Positions 26,994 through 36,399 are shown, counted from the first letter of the stretch. The stretch: DNA of 64,000 nucleotides from Vibrio nereis NBRC 15637 (GCF_001591105.1 NZ_BCUD01000013.1:41559-105558), one strand, 5' to 3'. Program-made: numbers and translations. The notes: generated by a model from the letters alone, not told the origin.

Positions 26994-27512
26994 ACAGTCT
27001 CAATAGTTACATACCGTCATGAAGAGCCTTTAGTTGAAATAGAACGATATCGTCAAAGTGATGCTCAGTGGATCGTTAGTGTTGGAATGATTAGCGAAGG
27101 TACTGATATTCCTCGCCTTCAAGTTTGTTGCCATATGAGTTCGGTCAAAACTGAATTGTACTTTAGGCAAGTACTTGGACGCATTCTTCGAGTAAATGGG
27201 CTGATAAACCAGCAAGCTTGGCTATTTACTTTTGCAGAGAAAAGCTTGATTGAATTTGCAGAACGGATAGAACAAGACATTCCTGAATCATGTCTTTTTG
27301 CCAAACTTGCTACGCAAGAAGAATCTGAATTTGCTGACAACCGTAGGCTACTAGATCAAAACAACTCTTTGTTAGGTGAAGAAGTAGTTAACTCAAATCT
27401 TATCTGGGGGAATACAGTTAAAAGCGGCTCCAGTTCAGGTGGCTCGCCTAGTGCTGTTGATGACCTTCGGTTAGGGGTATTCAAACAGCGCGTCATTTCT
27501 GCTTTTTCGTAG
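26994..27512 (+). pseudogene. C-terminal fragment of an SF2 DEAD/DEAH helicase
   Basis: About 172 codons survive. They contain the helicase C-terminal motifs V and VI: WIVSVGMISEGTDIPRLQVCC and ELYFRQVLGRILRV. Walker A, DExH and the rest of the N-terminal half are gone. The frame runs back into antisense of the Xre gene, which is not real protein. The two fragments are joined 5' to 5', as expected from one deletion that removed a divergent promoter region. It was probably part of a former defence system. Confidence 0.75.
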
Positions 27513-27639
27513 TTCTTATTGGTTACCAGTCTGGGTGGGTTTTTTTGATTGATTCTTGGTTAAACATTTATTCTTTGTGGTAAATATAAGATGTTTTGGT
27601 GGTAATTGTTTGGTGGTTGGTTTACCATTTTGAAATTGA

Positions 27640-27657
27640 AACCTAAACATGTAGGTT
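27640..27657. promoter_or_regulatory. Inverted repeat at the ietA start, possible operator
   Basis: aaccta-N6-taggtt lies 3 nt upstream of the ietA start codon, covering the ribosome binding region. IetA has its own C-terminal HTH, so autoregulation is possible. Confidence 0.35.
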
Positions 27658-27660
27658 AAA

Positions 27661-28734
27661 ATGGAAGATAAATTCATATTAAATTTGATAGATGTTGCCC
27701 TTAAGGGAGATAAATCTACAGCTCAAATGATTGTTAGAAAGTTGGCTTCAAAAGTTCGACTAGATAGCCCATCGCTATATGAGCAGATAAATAAAAAATT
27801 GGCTACAGATGCTTTAAGGAGCAGTAACGTTAGGCGATTGCCTCTACCTGTAGATGCAGATAGCAGACAAAGTTTAATCAAAGTAGAAGAGCCAGTGTCG
27901 CTTTTGAAGGAGCCCATTTACTCTAAGGATGTTTCGGAAGCTTTTGAGCAAGTGTTATTAGAGAGAGAGTATAAAGACGCTCTTTTATCAGAGGGGCTAC
28001 AGCCAACTAAGTCGATTATATTCCAAGGCCCACCTGGAGTTGGTAAAACTCTTTCCGCTAGGTGGTTGGCAAACCAGTTGGATCTCCCACTATTAACTCT
28101 AGATTTAGCGACCGTGATGAGTAGCTTTTTAGGAAAAACAGGAAGTAATGTAAGGGCTGTACTCGAGCATGCTATGTCTTTTCCTTGTGTACTACTGCTT
28201 GATGAGTTTGATGCTATAGCGAAACGTCGAGATGATGATCGTGAGCTAGGTGAGCTTAAAAGGCTGGTTACGGTACTTCTCCAGACTATAGATGAATGGC
28301 CTGCAACATCATTACTTATTGCAGCCACAAATCATGGTGAGCTTCTAGATCCTGCTATATGGAGACGGTTTGATATGGAAATATCATTTACAATGCCTAC
28401 AAAGGGAATGGTAAATGAGTACTTATCCAATTATTGGCCAGATGTTGCTGATAAGAAAGAAGAATATCTCGATAAATTTGAAGGTATGTCATTCAGCAAT
28501 ATTGATCGTGAACTGACCCAGCAAAAGCGAGCTAATGTAATTTCATCACTGACGCTTAGGAAGCTAGTTGGAGAAGAGAACGTAAGTTATCACGAAGAGT
28601 TGAGCTTGGAAGAGAAGAAAGTAATGGCTGTAAAGCTTCATAAACAAGGACTCTCTCAAAGAGCTATCTCAAATAAGCTGGGTATTAGTAGACCAACGGT
28701 TAAAAAGTCGATTGAAGACTCTGGGGAAGGGTAA
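27661..28734 (+). CDS. ietA: AAA ATPase of an IetAS-type anti-phage system, with C-terminal HTH
   Basis: This 357-aa cytoplasmic AAA+ protein has Walker A GPPGVGKT (123-130), Walker B VLLLDEFDAIAK (177-188), sensor-1 AATNHGELLDPAIWRRFD with Asn224 and candidate Arg fingers 235-236. The extra C-terminus (about 315-352, AVKLHKQGLSQRAISNKLGISRPTVKKSI) is a resolvase/Hin-type helix-turn-helix. An AAA ATPase directly followed by a subtilisin-like protease is the IetAS layout, reported to protect against phages and first known from an Agrobacterium plasmid. The protease gene begins 5 nt after its stop. Promoter unclear; a possible operator overlaps the start region. Confidence 0.8.
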   Translation: MEDKFILNLIDVALKGDKSTAQMIVRKLASKVRLDSPSLYEQINKKLATDALRSSNVRRLPLPVDADSRQSLIKVEEPVSLLKEPIYSKDVSEAFEQVLLEREYKDALLSEGLQPTKSIIFQGPPGVGKTLSARWLANQLDLPLLTLDLATVMSSFLGKTGSNVRAVLEHAMSFPCVLLLDEFDAIAKRRDDDRELGELKRLVTVLLQTIDEWPATSLLIAATNHGELLDPAIWRRFDMEISFTMPTKGMVNEYLSNYWPDVADKKEEYLDKFEGMSFSNIDRELTQQKRANVISSLTLRKLVGEENVSYHEELSLEEKKVMAVKLHKQGLSQRAISNKLGISRPTVKKSIEDSGEG

Positions 28735-28739
28735 AAGTA

Positions 28740-30929
28740 ATGAAGAACTTTATTATTGGCTATGGTGAATCGCTTACTAACTCTGTGGAAGTAAGGAGCG
28801 GTGGGGGTGAAAAGAAGCATCCATACACTTTTTATGAAGCAAGAGATAGATTGGTAAAAGACCTGTCTAGCGTTATCGAAGACATTGACTTAAAACCAGA
28901 GGCACAATGTGCAAATGGTGAGGTTGTAATAAAGTTCTTACAACACCCTTCTTACCTTGCCAAGTCCTATTACCCGACAAAGTTATTTAATCGATATGAT
29001 ATTAAGGATGTAGGCTCAAAATCCCAGCGTATAAAGCCCGAAAAGTGGGCCGTTAAAAAACACCCTGAAGAAGGGCTTACATCGTGTATTTTTGTGTCAG
29101 GAACTAAATCGAAGTTCGAAGCAATGTTGAACAGTATTCAGTATGACAACTTACCTGAGACTACAAAAGATATCATTAGATCAATCGAAAATATTAGCTC
29201 TATAACTCCTGATGAAAAGATCAAGCATATAGACGAGCAGAGTGATGAGCTCAAGTTAGAGGTAGTGTTGCATGCTTCTGAGCATGATGAATTCGTTAAA
29301 CGTTCATTTAACGACTATTCAGTCTCCCTAGGGGGAACAGTTGATTGGAAAAGAGCCAAGACTGTAGGGGGACTGACTTTCTTGCCCGTGACTATTGGCA
29401 CTGGTACAGAACAGGAATTGGCACAATTTTCTCATCTAAGAGCGCTAAGGAGTATGCCTCAACTCAGGTTTAATCACCCTGATGTGCTGAGAGAGTCCCT
29501 AAAAGAAGTCTTTGAACTACCTCAGTTCAAAGCGTTAAACAATGATTTTAAGGTATGTATATTCGATGGTGGAATAGGTACTGAACATATTCTCCATGAT
29601 TGGGTGACAGAGTATATTCCATCAGATGTTACTCATGGACACCCAAGCTTGTTAGCCCATGGTAGTGAAGTATGTTCTGCATTTCTCTTTGGGCCATACA
29701 TAGATGGAAGTCCCCAAATGGGAGAACCATATTCTAAAGTTGATATTGTTCGTGTTTTATCAGCTACGGATACAGATCCCGATCTATTCGATGTATTGAC
29801 TAGAGTAGAAGATGTTTTAAAGAAAAAGGAATATAAATACATAAATTTGAGTCTAGGGCCAAGACTGGCGATAGATGATGATGATGTGCACGTATGGACC
29901 TCGGTTATTGACAGGCTTCTACAAGATGGCCACTGCTTTGCCACTGTTGCCATTGGTAATGATGGAGAGCTCGACGGTGAGTTTGCTAGGATACAACCTC
30001 CAAGTGACATGGTTAATTGTTTTGCTGTTGGGGCGAGTGACTCGAAAAGTGATAAGTGGGAAAGAGCTCCCTACAGCTGTATTGGACCAGGCAGAAGCCC
30101 TGGTGTAGTTAAGCCTGATGGTGTCATTTTTGGAGGTTCATACAGTGAACTTTTCAAAGTTTACTCTCCTTTGACTCATTCAATCATAGGGACATTAGGG
30201 ACAAGCTATGCTGCCCCTTATGCTTTAAGAGTAGCGGCTGGCATCGATGCGATTACAGATTTTGACTTGAATCCGTCTACAGTAAAGGCGCTCATGGTGC
30301 ATCATGCAAGTCGTGAGGAAAAAGAACAAAATGATGTTGGGTGGGGGTTATTACCAAATTCTCCAGAGTCCATTGTGGAATGCTTGGATGATGAAGCAAT
30401 TATCGTATATCAAGGTGAACTGAATAAGTCAGAGCATTTGAGAATACCTATCCCTATTCCTGATGGGATTGATTGTACTTGGGTTCACCTCAAAGCGACG
30501 TTTTGCTTCAACGCAATTACAGATCCAGAGCACCCATTGCATTATACGAGAAGTGGTCTTGATATTGTGTTTAGAGGAAATGAAAGTAAGAAAAAAAGCG
30601 ATGAATCTGATCATGCTGATTCTAAAACGTTCTTTTCCGTTGGTAATCTATATGAAACTGAAGAGGAATTAAGGGAAGATGCACATAAATGGGAAACGTG
30701 TATTTCTAGATCTCAACGATTCAAAAAAGATACCCTCTTCAAGCCGGTGTTTGACGTTAAGTATCACGCTAGAGAGCAAGGTGGAGATAGCCAAACAGAA
30801 CTGGAGCCACTTAACTACTCACTTGTGATATCTATTAGAGCGCAGGGTGATAACAATACTTATAACTTGGTTCTTCAGCAAAACCAGACGTTACAAGCGG
30901 TAAAAGTTGCTAACCGAGTTCGAGTATAG
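28740..30929 (+). CDS. ietS: Subtilisin-like (S8) protease of the IetAS-type system
   Basis: This 729-aa intracellular protease has no signal peptide. The catalytic triad is complete: Asp276 in CIFDGGIG, His307 in LLAHGSEV, Ser489 in GTSYAAP, with oxyanion Asn407 in IGNDG. An N-terminal region of about 270 residues and a C-terminal beta-rich region flank the S8 core. The upstream AAA protein probably controls or feeds the protease during infection; the target is unknown. It converges on the recombinase operon with a 31-bp gap. Confidence 0.82.
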   Translation: MKNFIIGYGESLTNSVEVRSGGGEKKHPYTFYEARDRLVKDLSSVIEDIDLKPEAQCANGEVVIKFLQHPSYLAKSYYPTKLFNRYDIKDVGSKSQRIKPEKWAVKKHPEEGLTSCIFVSGTKSKFEAMLNSIQYDNLPETTKDIIRSIENISSITPDEKIKHIDEQSDELKLEVVLHASEHDEFVKRSFNDYSVSLGGTVDWKRAKTVGGLTFLPVTIGTGTEQELAQFSHLRALRSMPQLRFNHPDVLRESLKEVFELPQFKALNNDFKVCIFDGGIGTEHILHDWVTEYIPSDVTHGHPSLLAHGSEVCSAFLFGPYIDGSPQMGEPYSKVDIVRVLSATDTDPDLFDVLTRVEDVLKKKEYKYINLSLGPRLAIDDDDVHVWTSVIDRLLQDGHCFATVAIGNDGELDGEFARIQPPSDMVNCFAVGASDSKSDKWERAPYSCIGPGRSPGVVKPDGVIFGGSYSELFKVYSPLTHSIIGTLGTSYAAPYALRVAAGIDAITDFDLNPSTVKALMVHHASREEKEQNDVGWGLLPNSPESIVECLDDEAIIVYQGELNKSEHLRIPIPIPDGIDCTWVHLKATFCFNAITDPEHPLHYTRSGLDIVFRGNESKKKSDESDHADSKTFFSVGNLYETEEELREDAHKWETCISRSQRFKKDTLFKPVFDVKYHAREQGGDSQTELEPLNYSLVISIRAQGDNNTYNLVLQQNQTLQAVKVANRVRV

Positions 30930-30960
30930 TCTGTAAGTATCGTGCATCTGATCTGCACTG

Positions 30961-31404
30961 TTATTGGTGGCTTTTAGGTGTAGGGTAAGGAAGCAGAGAT
31001 ACTTCAGAATCTAACTCAGCAATCTTGTACTGATATTGCTGAATCATTAAGGCGAGCTGGTTGTGTTGGCTCGCCATATTAGAGAGTTGTTCTTTTAAAT
31101 CTTCTGTTTGCGCTCGGTATTTTTCTTTCAGGCTTATTTCTTTTTTTAACCGTTCTCTTAAGCTGGAAATCTTATCTTCATATGCGTTTTGAGCTTTGGA
31201 TTTCGGTGAGTTTTGGATAACTGAGTCTTTTATTTTTTGTACTATGTCTTTGTAATAATAGGCAGAGCCATCGCCTAGCCCAGCTTCTTCTTCTACCGCT
31301 TTAACTGAAATCTTCCGCGCAGGATCAATGCGGTGAGTTTTTCCCGATAGGATTCTTTTTAGCGCTTGCTCTAGTTCAGCCTTCGTAATTTGGGACTTGC
31401 TCAT
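30961..31404 (-). CDS. Small coiled-coil protein of the recombinase operon (TnpC/GmtX-like)
   Basis: 147 aa. The N-terminal 60 residues are helical and basic with a possible DNA-binding element (ARKISVKAVEEEAGLGDGSAYYY). Residues about 75-130 form a coiled coil (KISSLRERLKKEISLKEKYRAQ...). In Tn554 the last gene tnpC encodes a small protein of this type that influences frequency and orientation of transposition; in gamma-Mobile-Trio elements the equivalent is GmtX as I recall. It overlaps the 704-aa recombinase gene by 29 nt. Confidence 0.7.
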   Translation of the reverse strand: MSKSQITKAELEQALKRILSGKTHRIDPARKISVKAVEEEAGLGDGSAYYYKDIVQKIKDSVIQNSPKSKAQNAYEDKISSLRERLKKEISLKEKYRAQTEDLKEQLSNMASQHNQLALMIQQYQYKIAELDSEVSLLPYPTPKSHQ

Positions 31405-33490
31405 ATTTACCGTTGCCTATCTCAAATCTTGTGAATGGAATCTGAAATTTGTGGAGAACTTTTTCAGCGGCTCTGATTTGGGTAATAAAATGTGAATACA
31501 TGGAAGCGGTTAACGAACCGATTGCTTCCATATCAATAACTTGTTTGCACACCCATTGATAGCGTTTGTTCCAGTTTTCAGCTTTTTCTTTATCTATGAG
31601 TTGATTTTCACAGCTCATACAGTTGGCTGGGGAACTAACCTTATGCATCTGGCATTCGTAGCCAGCCATACAGTAAGAGTGTAGCGTGCCTACAAGGGTT
31701 AATCGACCAGCTTTTACATGCCCATTAATCGCATCCCATGATTTATATTTTTTGTGAAGAGATATTCGGTTTTTATTGATTGAACCGGCCATATGACCCA
31801 TCAGTTGACCTGAATACCAGCCTTTATACCATTCATGAATTTTTTGTGTCGTAGATTCTTGGATTACGTCATTGAGGAATGATTGAAGCTCTGTATCGAT
31901 CTGTAGTGCTTTTATTTTGCTGGCAAGACCACCTTCTCCATACCATTCTGTTGTGGGTAGATCTAGGTGTTTGAACTGTTCTTTTATCGCAATATCGTGA
32001 CAAAGGTTATGACGTTTTGAAAATACAGCAAAAGTTCTGCGTAGTTGATGAGTAGTTAATGGCCAGATATTACCAACTTTTAAATTCTCAGCAGCCTTTT
32101 GTGGCTCTCTATTGGGATTGATGAGACGAAACTCTTCAAGATCATCTTCAGTGATTATGGCGTTTGCTTTTTGACATATGCGACGAAAGTGTTTCCTCAT
32201 ATTATTGTCTTGTGTGATTACTGGTTTCTGTGATTTTCGTCCTTGTCCCAACCACAAGCATGAAGAGTTATACTCACTCATAGGATCTTCATCTTCTAAC
32301 AACTGAATTCGCATGTATCTAGAAAGAGCTTCTGCAATATCAATGGCTTTTCCAGCTAGTTTAGTTGTTACCCACTCTGCAGGTTTTCCTCTTCCTTGGG
32401 TAAATTTATGATGCTCAGAGCGAAGAACGTAGTATTTTCGAGCATATATTTCTTTTTCTCTAAAACTATTCGAGTTTAGGCAATATAGTTCTGAACGACG
32501 CATTCCTGTCAGAGCCCCACAGGTGATAAAGCAGACCGTTTGTAATTCAATAATTGCACTTTGGAGGTTGCGTGCGTCTCTAGGAAGCTTATTGCCGAGA
32601 GGAGTATTGTCTAAATGAGCATCTATTATGGATTTATATTTTGAAGGCATGTGTTTGTTAACTTCTACTCTGTAGTCATAAGAATCTTTGCTCATCCATT
32701 TCCAAATTCCATTTTCAATTTTTTCATCAACTCGCCTTTTTCCTTCGACGTAGTTCTCTCTTAAGTCATGTAATAGTTCGTGAAGTGCTTCTCTATATGG
32801 GTAGTATTCATCAATGGTGTTAAAACAATAGCCGTATATCCTTTCCATTATTCTAGTTGGCATAGCATAAAATTGATTAGATCCTTCCTCTTTATTTTTT
32901 CCTGTTAATTCAAAGGAGAACTTAGTCGAATTTTGATCTGGTGGTATGGAGAATGTTATAGGAAGGTATCTACTAACTCTTTGTATACTGGTCAATGTAT
33001 TATAGATTGCTGCTACTTGAGCATGTTGATAATTTTGGGATTGAAGGTGGTTACGAAATTCGAGAAAAACAATATTTGCTGAAAGATCGTTAATAGAAGA
33101 AAAACCATTTTTTTCAATAAATTTATACACTTGAGATAGTTTTGAAAAGCGTGCGAGAAGTGTTGTTGGTTTAATAACTGCCCCTTTTCTATGATGACCG
33201 GATATGTAAAGCCATGAGAAACAGATAAGTTTCATCTCTCTAGCCAAGTTCTCATCTGAGAATGATGAAAATACAGTATGTTTTTTATGGACTATTCTGG
33301 CATCTAAGTAAGCGGAAAAGTTCCATTCCTCATCGCCAAAGTAGCTTTGAGGGCTTCCATCATATTTTTTAGTTACGACTACATTATCTAATTCTCTATA
33401 GTTTTTATTTACATACAACTCTATAACCTTTTTATATTCGGAAATGTTTTCTTTGAGTATGTTTTTAGGTAGTTCAAACAATGGTGTCAT
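31376..33490 (-). CDS. Tyrosine recombinase 3 of the island (large, TnpB-like), catalytically complete
   Basis: This 704-aa site-specific recombinase retains the active-site set: Arg in GALTGMRRSEL, the HxxR box TTHQLRRTF, and FKHLDLPTTEWYG providing the second His and nucleophilic Tyr. A C-terminal cysteine cluster (SYCMAGYECQMH ... NCMSCENQLI) may bind zinc and is shared with the 562-aa neighbour. It starts 9 nt after the preceding gene's stop and overlaps the coiled-coil gene. With its neighbours it should mediate integration at gor and excision. Confidence 0.8.
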   Translation of the reverse strand: MTPLFELPKNILKENISEYKKVIELYVNKNYRELDNVVVTKKYDGSPQSYFGDEEWNFSAYLDARIVHKKHTVFSSFSDENLAREMKLICFSWLYISGHHRKGAVIKPTTLLARFSKLSQVYKFIEKNGFSSINDLSANIVFLEFRNHLQSQNYQHAQVAAIYNTLTSIQRVSRYLPITFSIPPDQNSTKFSFELTGKNKEEGSNQFYAMPTRIMERIYGYCFNTIDEYYPYREALHELLHDLRENYVEGKRRVDEKIENGIWKWMSKDSYDYRVEVNKHMPSKYKSIIDAHLDNTPLGNKLPRDARNLQSAIIELQTVCFITCGALTGMRRSELYCLNSNSFREKEIYARKYYVLRSEHHKFTQGRGKPAEWVTTKLAGKAIDIAEALSRYMRIQLLEDEDPMSEYNSSCLWLGQGRKSQKPVITQDNNMRKHFRRICQKANAIITEDDLEEFRLINPNREPQKAAENLKVGNIWPLTTHQLRRTFAVFSKRHNLCHDIAIKEQFKHLDLPTTEWYGEGGLASKIKALQIDTELQSFLNDVIQESTTQKIHEWYKGWYSGQLMGHMAGSINKNRISLHKKYKSWDAINGHVKAGRLTLVGTLHSYCMAGYECQMHKVSSPANCMSCENQLIDKEKAENWNKRYQWVCKQVIDMEAIGSLTASMYSHFITQIRAAEKVLHKFQIPFTRFEIGNGKYEQVPNYEG

Positions 33491-33499
33491 AGGTTGTCC

Positions 33500-35188
33500 T
33501 TAAAAATCGATGTTGATTCCTTCTGGCCATAGAGGGTGTCTTCCTTCATTCTGAAGTTTCTTTTCTGCTAATCTTTTTACTTTGGGATGGATGGTGAAGA
33601 CAATTCGATTGATCGAGTTTAAAAGGTCTGAATAGTTTTTATTAAAATGCTGCTCACTAAGGTGGTGAACTTTTGAATCAATGATCGATTCTCGATAACT
33701 CAGTAGACACCAGATATCCTCAACACTTTCAATGATGACCTGATTTTCACAATCGAAGCAATTATGAATGTCAGAACATGCCAGGTGGTCAACATTAAAG
33801 TCTTTCGGACTGAAGTGATTCCTCCTTCGGTATTTGTCAGCCTGACTGGAATAGACATTTTTACAGCCCGTTCCTATAATCGTTTTTTCGCCGTGCTTAT
33901 CTGCATATTTTGCAAGGAACTCCTCGTACGGAAGAACTTCTACCCCCAACTCTTTTTTTGCAAATTCTTTTGCGGCATTAATATCTGAACACCGAGCTGC
34001 GCCTTCAATTGTGTGAGTTGCTGCAAGCAATTGTTTTTGGTTCTCAACCTGATTTCCGGAAGAATAGTGCTTTGATAACGTGTATGGGGTGTTGCCTAGG
34101 AGCAATGCTGTTTCAGTTGTATTTCCCGTTTTTGCTAAATAGCGGTAACTTCCACTGGCACGAAATTTCGAAGCCATTGGCCTTAGTGGCTCACCATCAT
34201 CAGATTTTAGATCAAACGTCTCATACAGCCATTTAGAGAAGGTTTGTATATGTCCTTGTTCCAAAGGTGCAATATGGCCTCTTTTGGTTTGCCAGAGCAA
34301 ATGAGGATCCGAAGAAATAAGGCTACTAAGTTGCAATAGCTGCTCAAAAAATCTAAGTGCTATTTTGGGAACATGAAATGTACCGTTATCCCCAATCGAT
34401 ATAGATACATACTTATTTGCTCTAGGCTTTAAAACACTTTGCTCAAACCACTTACCACCTTCAAATATTTTTTCTTTCGGCTTTGTCATGTTGAGGAGGA
34501 CGGTTGTATTGCCCCAAGTGTAATAGGACAACATGAAGTAGGCGGCACTAAAGCATTTTGTTATTGGTGAGGCGATTTCATGTGTATGGTTGTTGTAGGT
34601 AAAGGTCGCAGTTCTTTTATTGGTTGAAGCATTCAGATGTATGCTTGGGTTCTCCATGATTTGTTTGGATATCTGTCTGAAAAATGAGTTAATAATTTTG
34701 ATTAAGGAAGACAGCTCTCGATCTGAATAACCTTGAGTAGGATTAGGTTCAGAGCGAAATAATCCATAAGGAGAGAACCATTCTGAGCTTGGATTACCAA
34801 GCATTTCTAAGCATTTTTTTGAACAAGAAATCATTTTCCGCGCAGAATTGACGTTCATTGAAGATATACGAACTTGCTCTATCAAGTGTCTCTCCCATGA
34901 TTCAACGGCAGCAGAGCTTTCCGGATTAAGTCTTTTCGTATCACAAAAGCGAACGTATTTTGCAAAATCTCTTAGGTAGCTTTGTTTTGTCAGATCAGAG
35001 TATTCGTTTGTCTCAGTAAATATTCTGTACCATCTCAGAACATCAGCATCTCGATGTGCAGGTTCTGCTCGCTGTAAATCTCTCTTAAAAGCAACGCCTT
35101 TGTAGAAAAAACGAGTGAAGTCATAAGTGAACGTTTGTTTGATTCCGGTGCGAAGTTTGATTGTTAGCTTAGGAGGCGTGTAAGTCAT
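33500..35188 (-). CDS. Degenerate tyrosine-recombinase-like protein (middle gene of the trio)
   Basis: 562 aa. The C-terminal half follows the tyrosine recombinase fold, but key residues are replaced: the first Arg box reads YYTWGNTTVLLNM (no Arg), the HxxR box reads ASKFRASGSYR (Ser for His), and the LGH box reads LLGNTPYT (Asn for His). The Tyr in SKHYSSG remains. It is probably a structural or DNA-binding subunit rather than an active catalyst. It ends with the same CxxC-type cluster (CSDIHNCFDCENQVI) as the 704-aa protein. Its ATG overlaps the upstream stop by 4 nt. Confidence 0.75.
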   Translation of the reverse strand: MTYTPPKLTIKLRTGIKQTFTYDFTRFFYKGVAFKRDLQRAEPAHRDADVLRWYRIFTETNEYSDLTKQSYLRDFAKYVRFCDTKRLNPESSAAVESWERHLIEQVRISSMNVNSARKMISCSKKCLEMLGNPSSEWFSPYGLFRSEPNPTQGYSDRELSSLIKIINSFFRQISKQIMENPSIHLNASTNKRTATFTYNNHTHEIASPITKCFSAAYFMLSYYTWGNTTVLLNMTKPKEKIFEGGKWFEQSVLKPRANKYVSISIGDNGTFHVPKIALRFFEQLLQLSSLISSDPHLLWQTKRGHIAPLEQGHIQTFSKWLYETFDLKSDDGEPLRPMASKFRASGSYRYLAKTGNTTETALLLGNTPYTLSKHYSSGNQVENQKQLLAATHTIEGAARCSDINAAKEFAKKELGVEVLPYEEFLAKYADKHGEKTIIGTGCKNVYSSQADKYRRRNHFSPKDFNVDHLACSDIHNCFDCENQVIIESVEDIWCLLSYRESIIDSKVHHLSEQHFNKNYSDLLNSINRIVFTIHPKVKRLAEKKLQNEGRHPLWPEGINIDF

Positions 35189-36399
35189 AACATTGCTTCC
35201 TCCAATATTTGGTCAAGCATTACAATCGCATTTTGATTTGCTTTTTCTTTTCTTAAGTATCGAAGGTATTTCCATGTGGTTTTATCGTCTTTGTGTCCCA
35301 TCCACCCCATGATCAAAGCTAAAGCATCACCAACAGGTAGGTGGTTCATTAGTGAATCGAGTCGATAGGTACCATAGGTTGCTCTTAAATCATGAGTGCG
35401 GTGGCTAAAGACAATATTGTGTTTCCGTTGGATTTGGTGCTTTAAGCGACGAAAATGTTGTTGGACGTTGTTACTACAAAGAGGGTTACCTAAATTGTTC
35501 AGGAGAAGTGTTTTATGTGTATTATCAGTTTTCCTCACCCGTTTTAGTCGCCGCTCACTAACCAAATAGTCATACATCCTGCGCATTAGCTGGTTAGGTA
35601 TTTCTACTTTGCGTGTTTTGTTGAATTTTGTGTGTACGCCGTTATTAGCTCCGATTTCAACTTCGTATCGGCGAATATTTTGTTGAGGAAATTCAACAAC
35701 ATCAAATGGAAATGTACAAGCTTCTTCAACGCGTAATCCAGACTGTATCTGGAGTAGTTGATGAATGATAAATTCTTCGGAACATTCTCTGAGGCAGTCA
35801 GCGAAGAAAAGTAGTTCTTGTTGAGATAATGGATTGAGTTTTTGTTGTTCGTTTCTTGCTGGTTTTCTGATTCTTAGATCAGTTGAGCGTACTGCAAACC
35901 GAGGGTTGTTATGGTTCATCACCCCAGAGTTAGCTATATGGACTATCTGATAATTAAATGGTTTGTTCTCTTCAGTAAAGGTTATGAATCTCTCATGAGC
36001 TGCCCATTCATAGAATTTGATAACATGAAGAATGTACATAGACGCTGTAGAAAAGGCGATCTCACCACACCTGGCTGCTTTTAACAGATCATCATTTCTG
36101 AATCGATAGGTCGGTTTTAGGTAGTCATTCGCAGGGAAGTTGTCCCAGGAATAATTATTCGATTCTAAGAACTGCCAATATCTTTTAAGAGCACGAACAC
36201 TTGCTGTTATATCGGCTGCTTTTCGAATGTTCACTAAGTAATTGAGCCAAAGGTTAACCGGTAGTAGATATTCGTGGTCTTTGGAGTAAAAGGTAGGAAA
36301 CCCAGTTAGATGAATAGATGTTGATTTACTTGAAGGCGGATAGATTCGGGGAACGTCAAAATTGTTCGAATTTACGACAGTAACCATACCAGCCTCCAA
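35185..36399 (-). CDS. Tyrosine recombinase 1 of the island (TnpA/GmtY-like)
   Basis: This 404-aa phage-integrase-family protein carries a complete catalytic set: Arg in QIQSGLRVEEAC, HxxR in RTHDLRATYGTY, His in MGWMGHKDDKTTWKYL and the Tyr just after it. An N-terminal SAM-like core-binding domain covers about residues 45-170. It lies nearest the right end of the island, 30-80 bp from the tttccag repeats, as expected for an integrase next to its att site. First gene of the recombinase operon. Tn554 TnpA and GmtY are the closest architectural relatives that I know. Confidence 0.85.
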   Translation of the reverse strand: MEAGMVTVVNSNNFDVPRIYPPSSKSTSIHLTGFPTFYSKDHEYLLPVNLWLNYLVNIRKAADITASVRALKRYWQFLESNNYSWDNFPANDYLKPTYRFRNDDLLKAARCGEIAFSTASMYILHVIKFYEWAAHERFITFTEENKPFNYQIVHIANSGVMNHNNPRFAVRSTDLRIRKPARNEQQKLNPLSQQELLFFADCLRECSEEFIIHQLLQIQSGLRVEEACTFPFDVVEFPQQNIRRYEVEIGANNGVHTKFNKTRKVEIPNQLMRRMYDYLVSERRLKRVRKTDNTHKTLLLNNLGNPLCSNNVQQHFRRLKHQIQRKHNIVFSHRTHDLRATYGTYRLDSLMNHLPVGDALALIMGWMGHKDDKTTWKYLRYLRKEKANQNAIVMLDQILEEAML

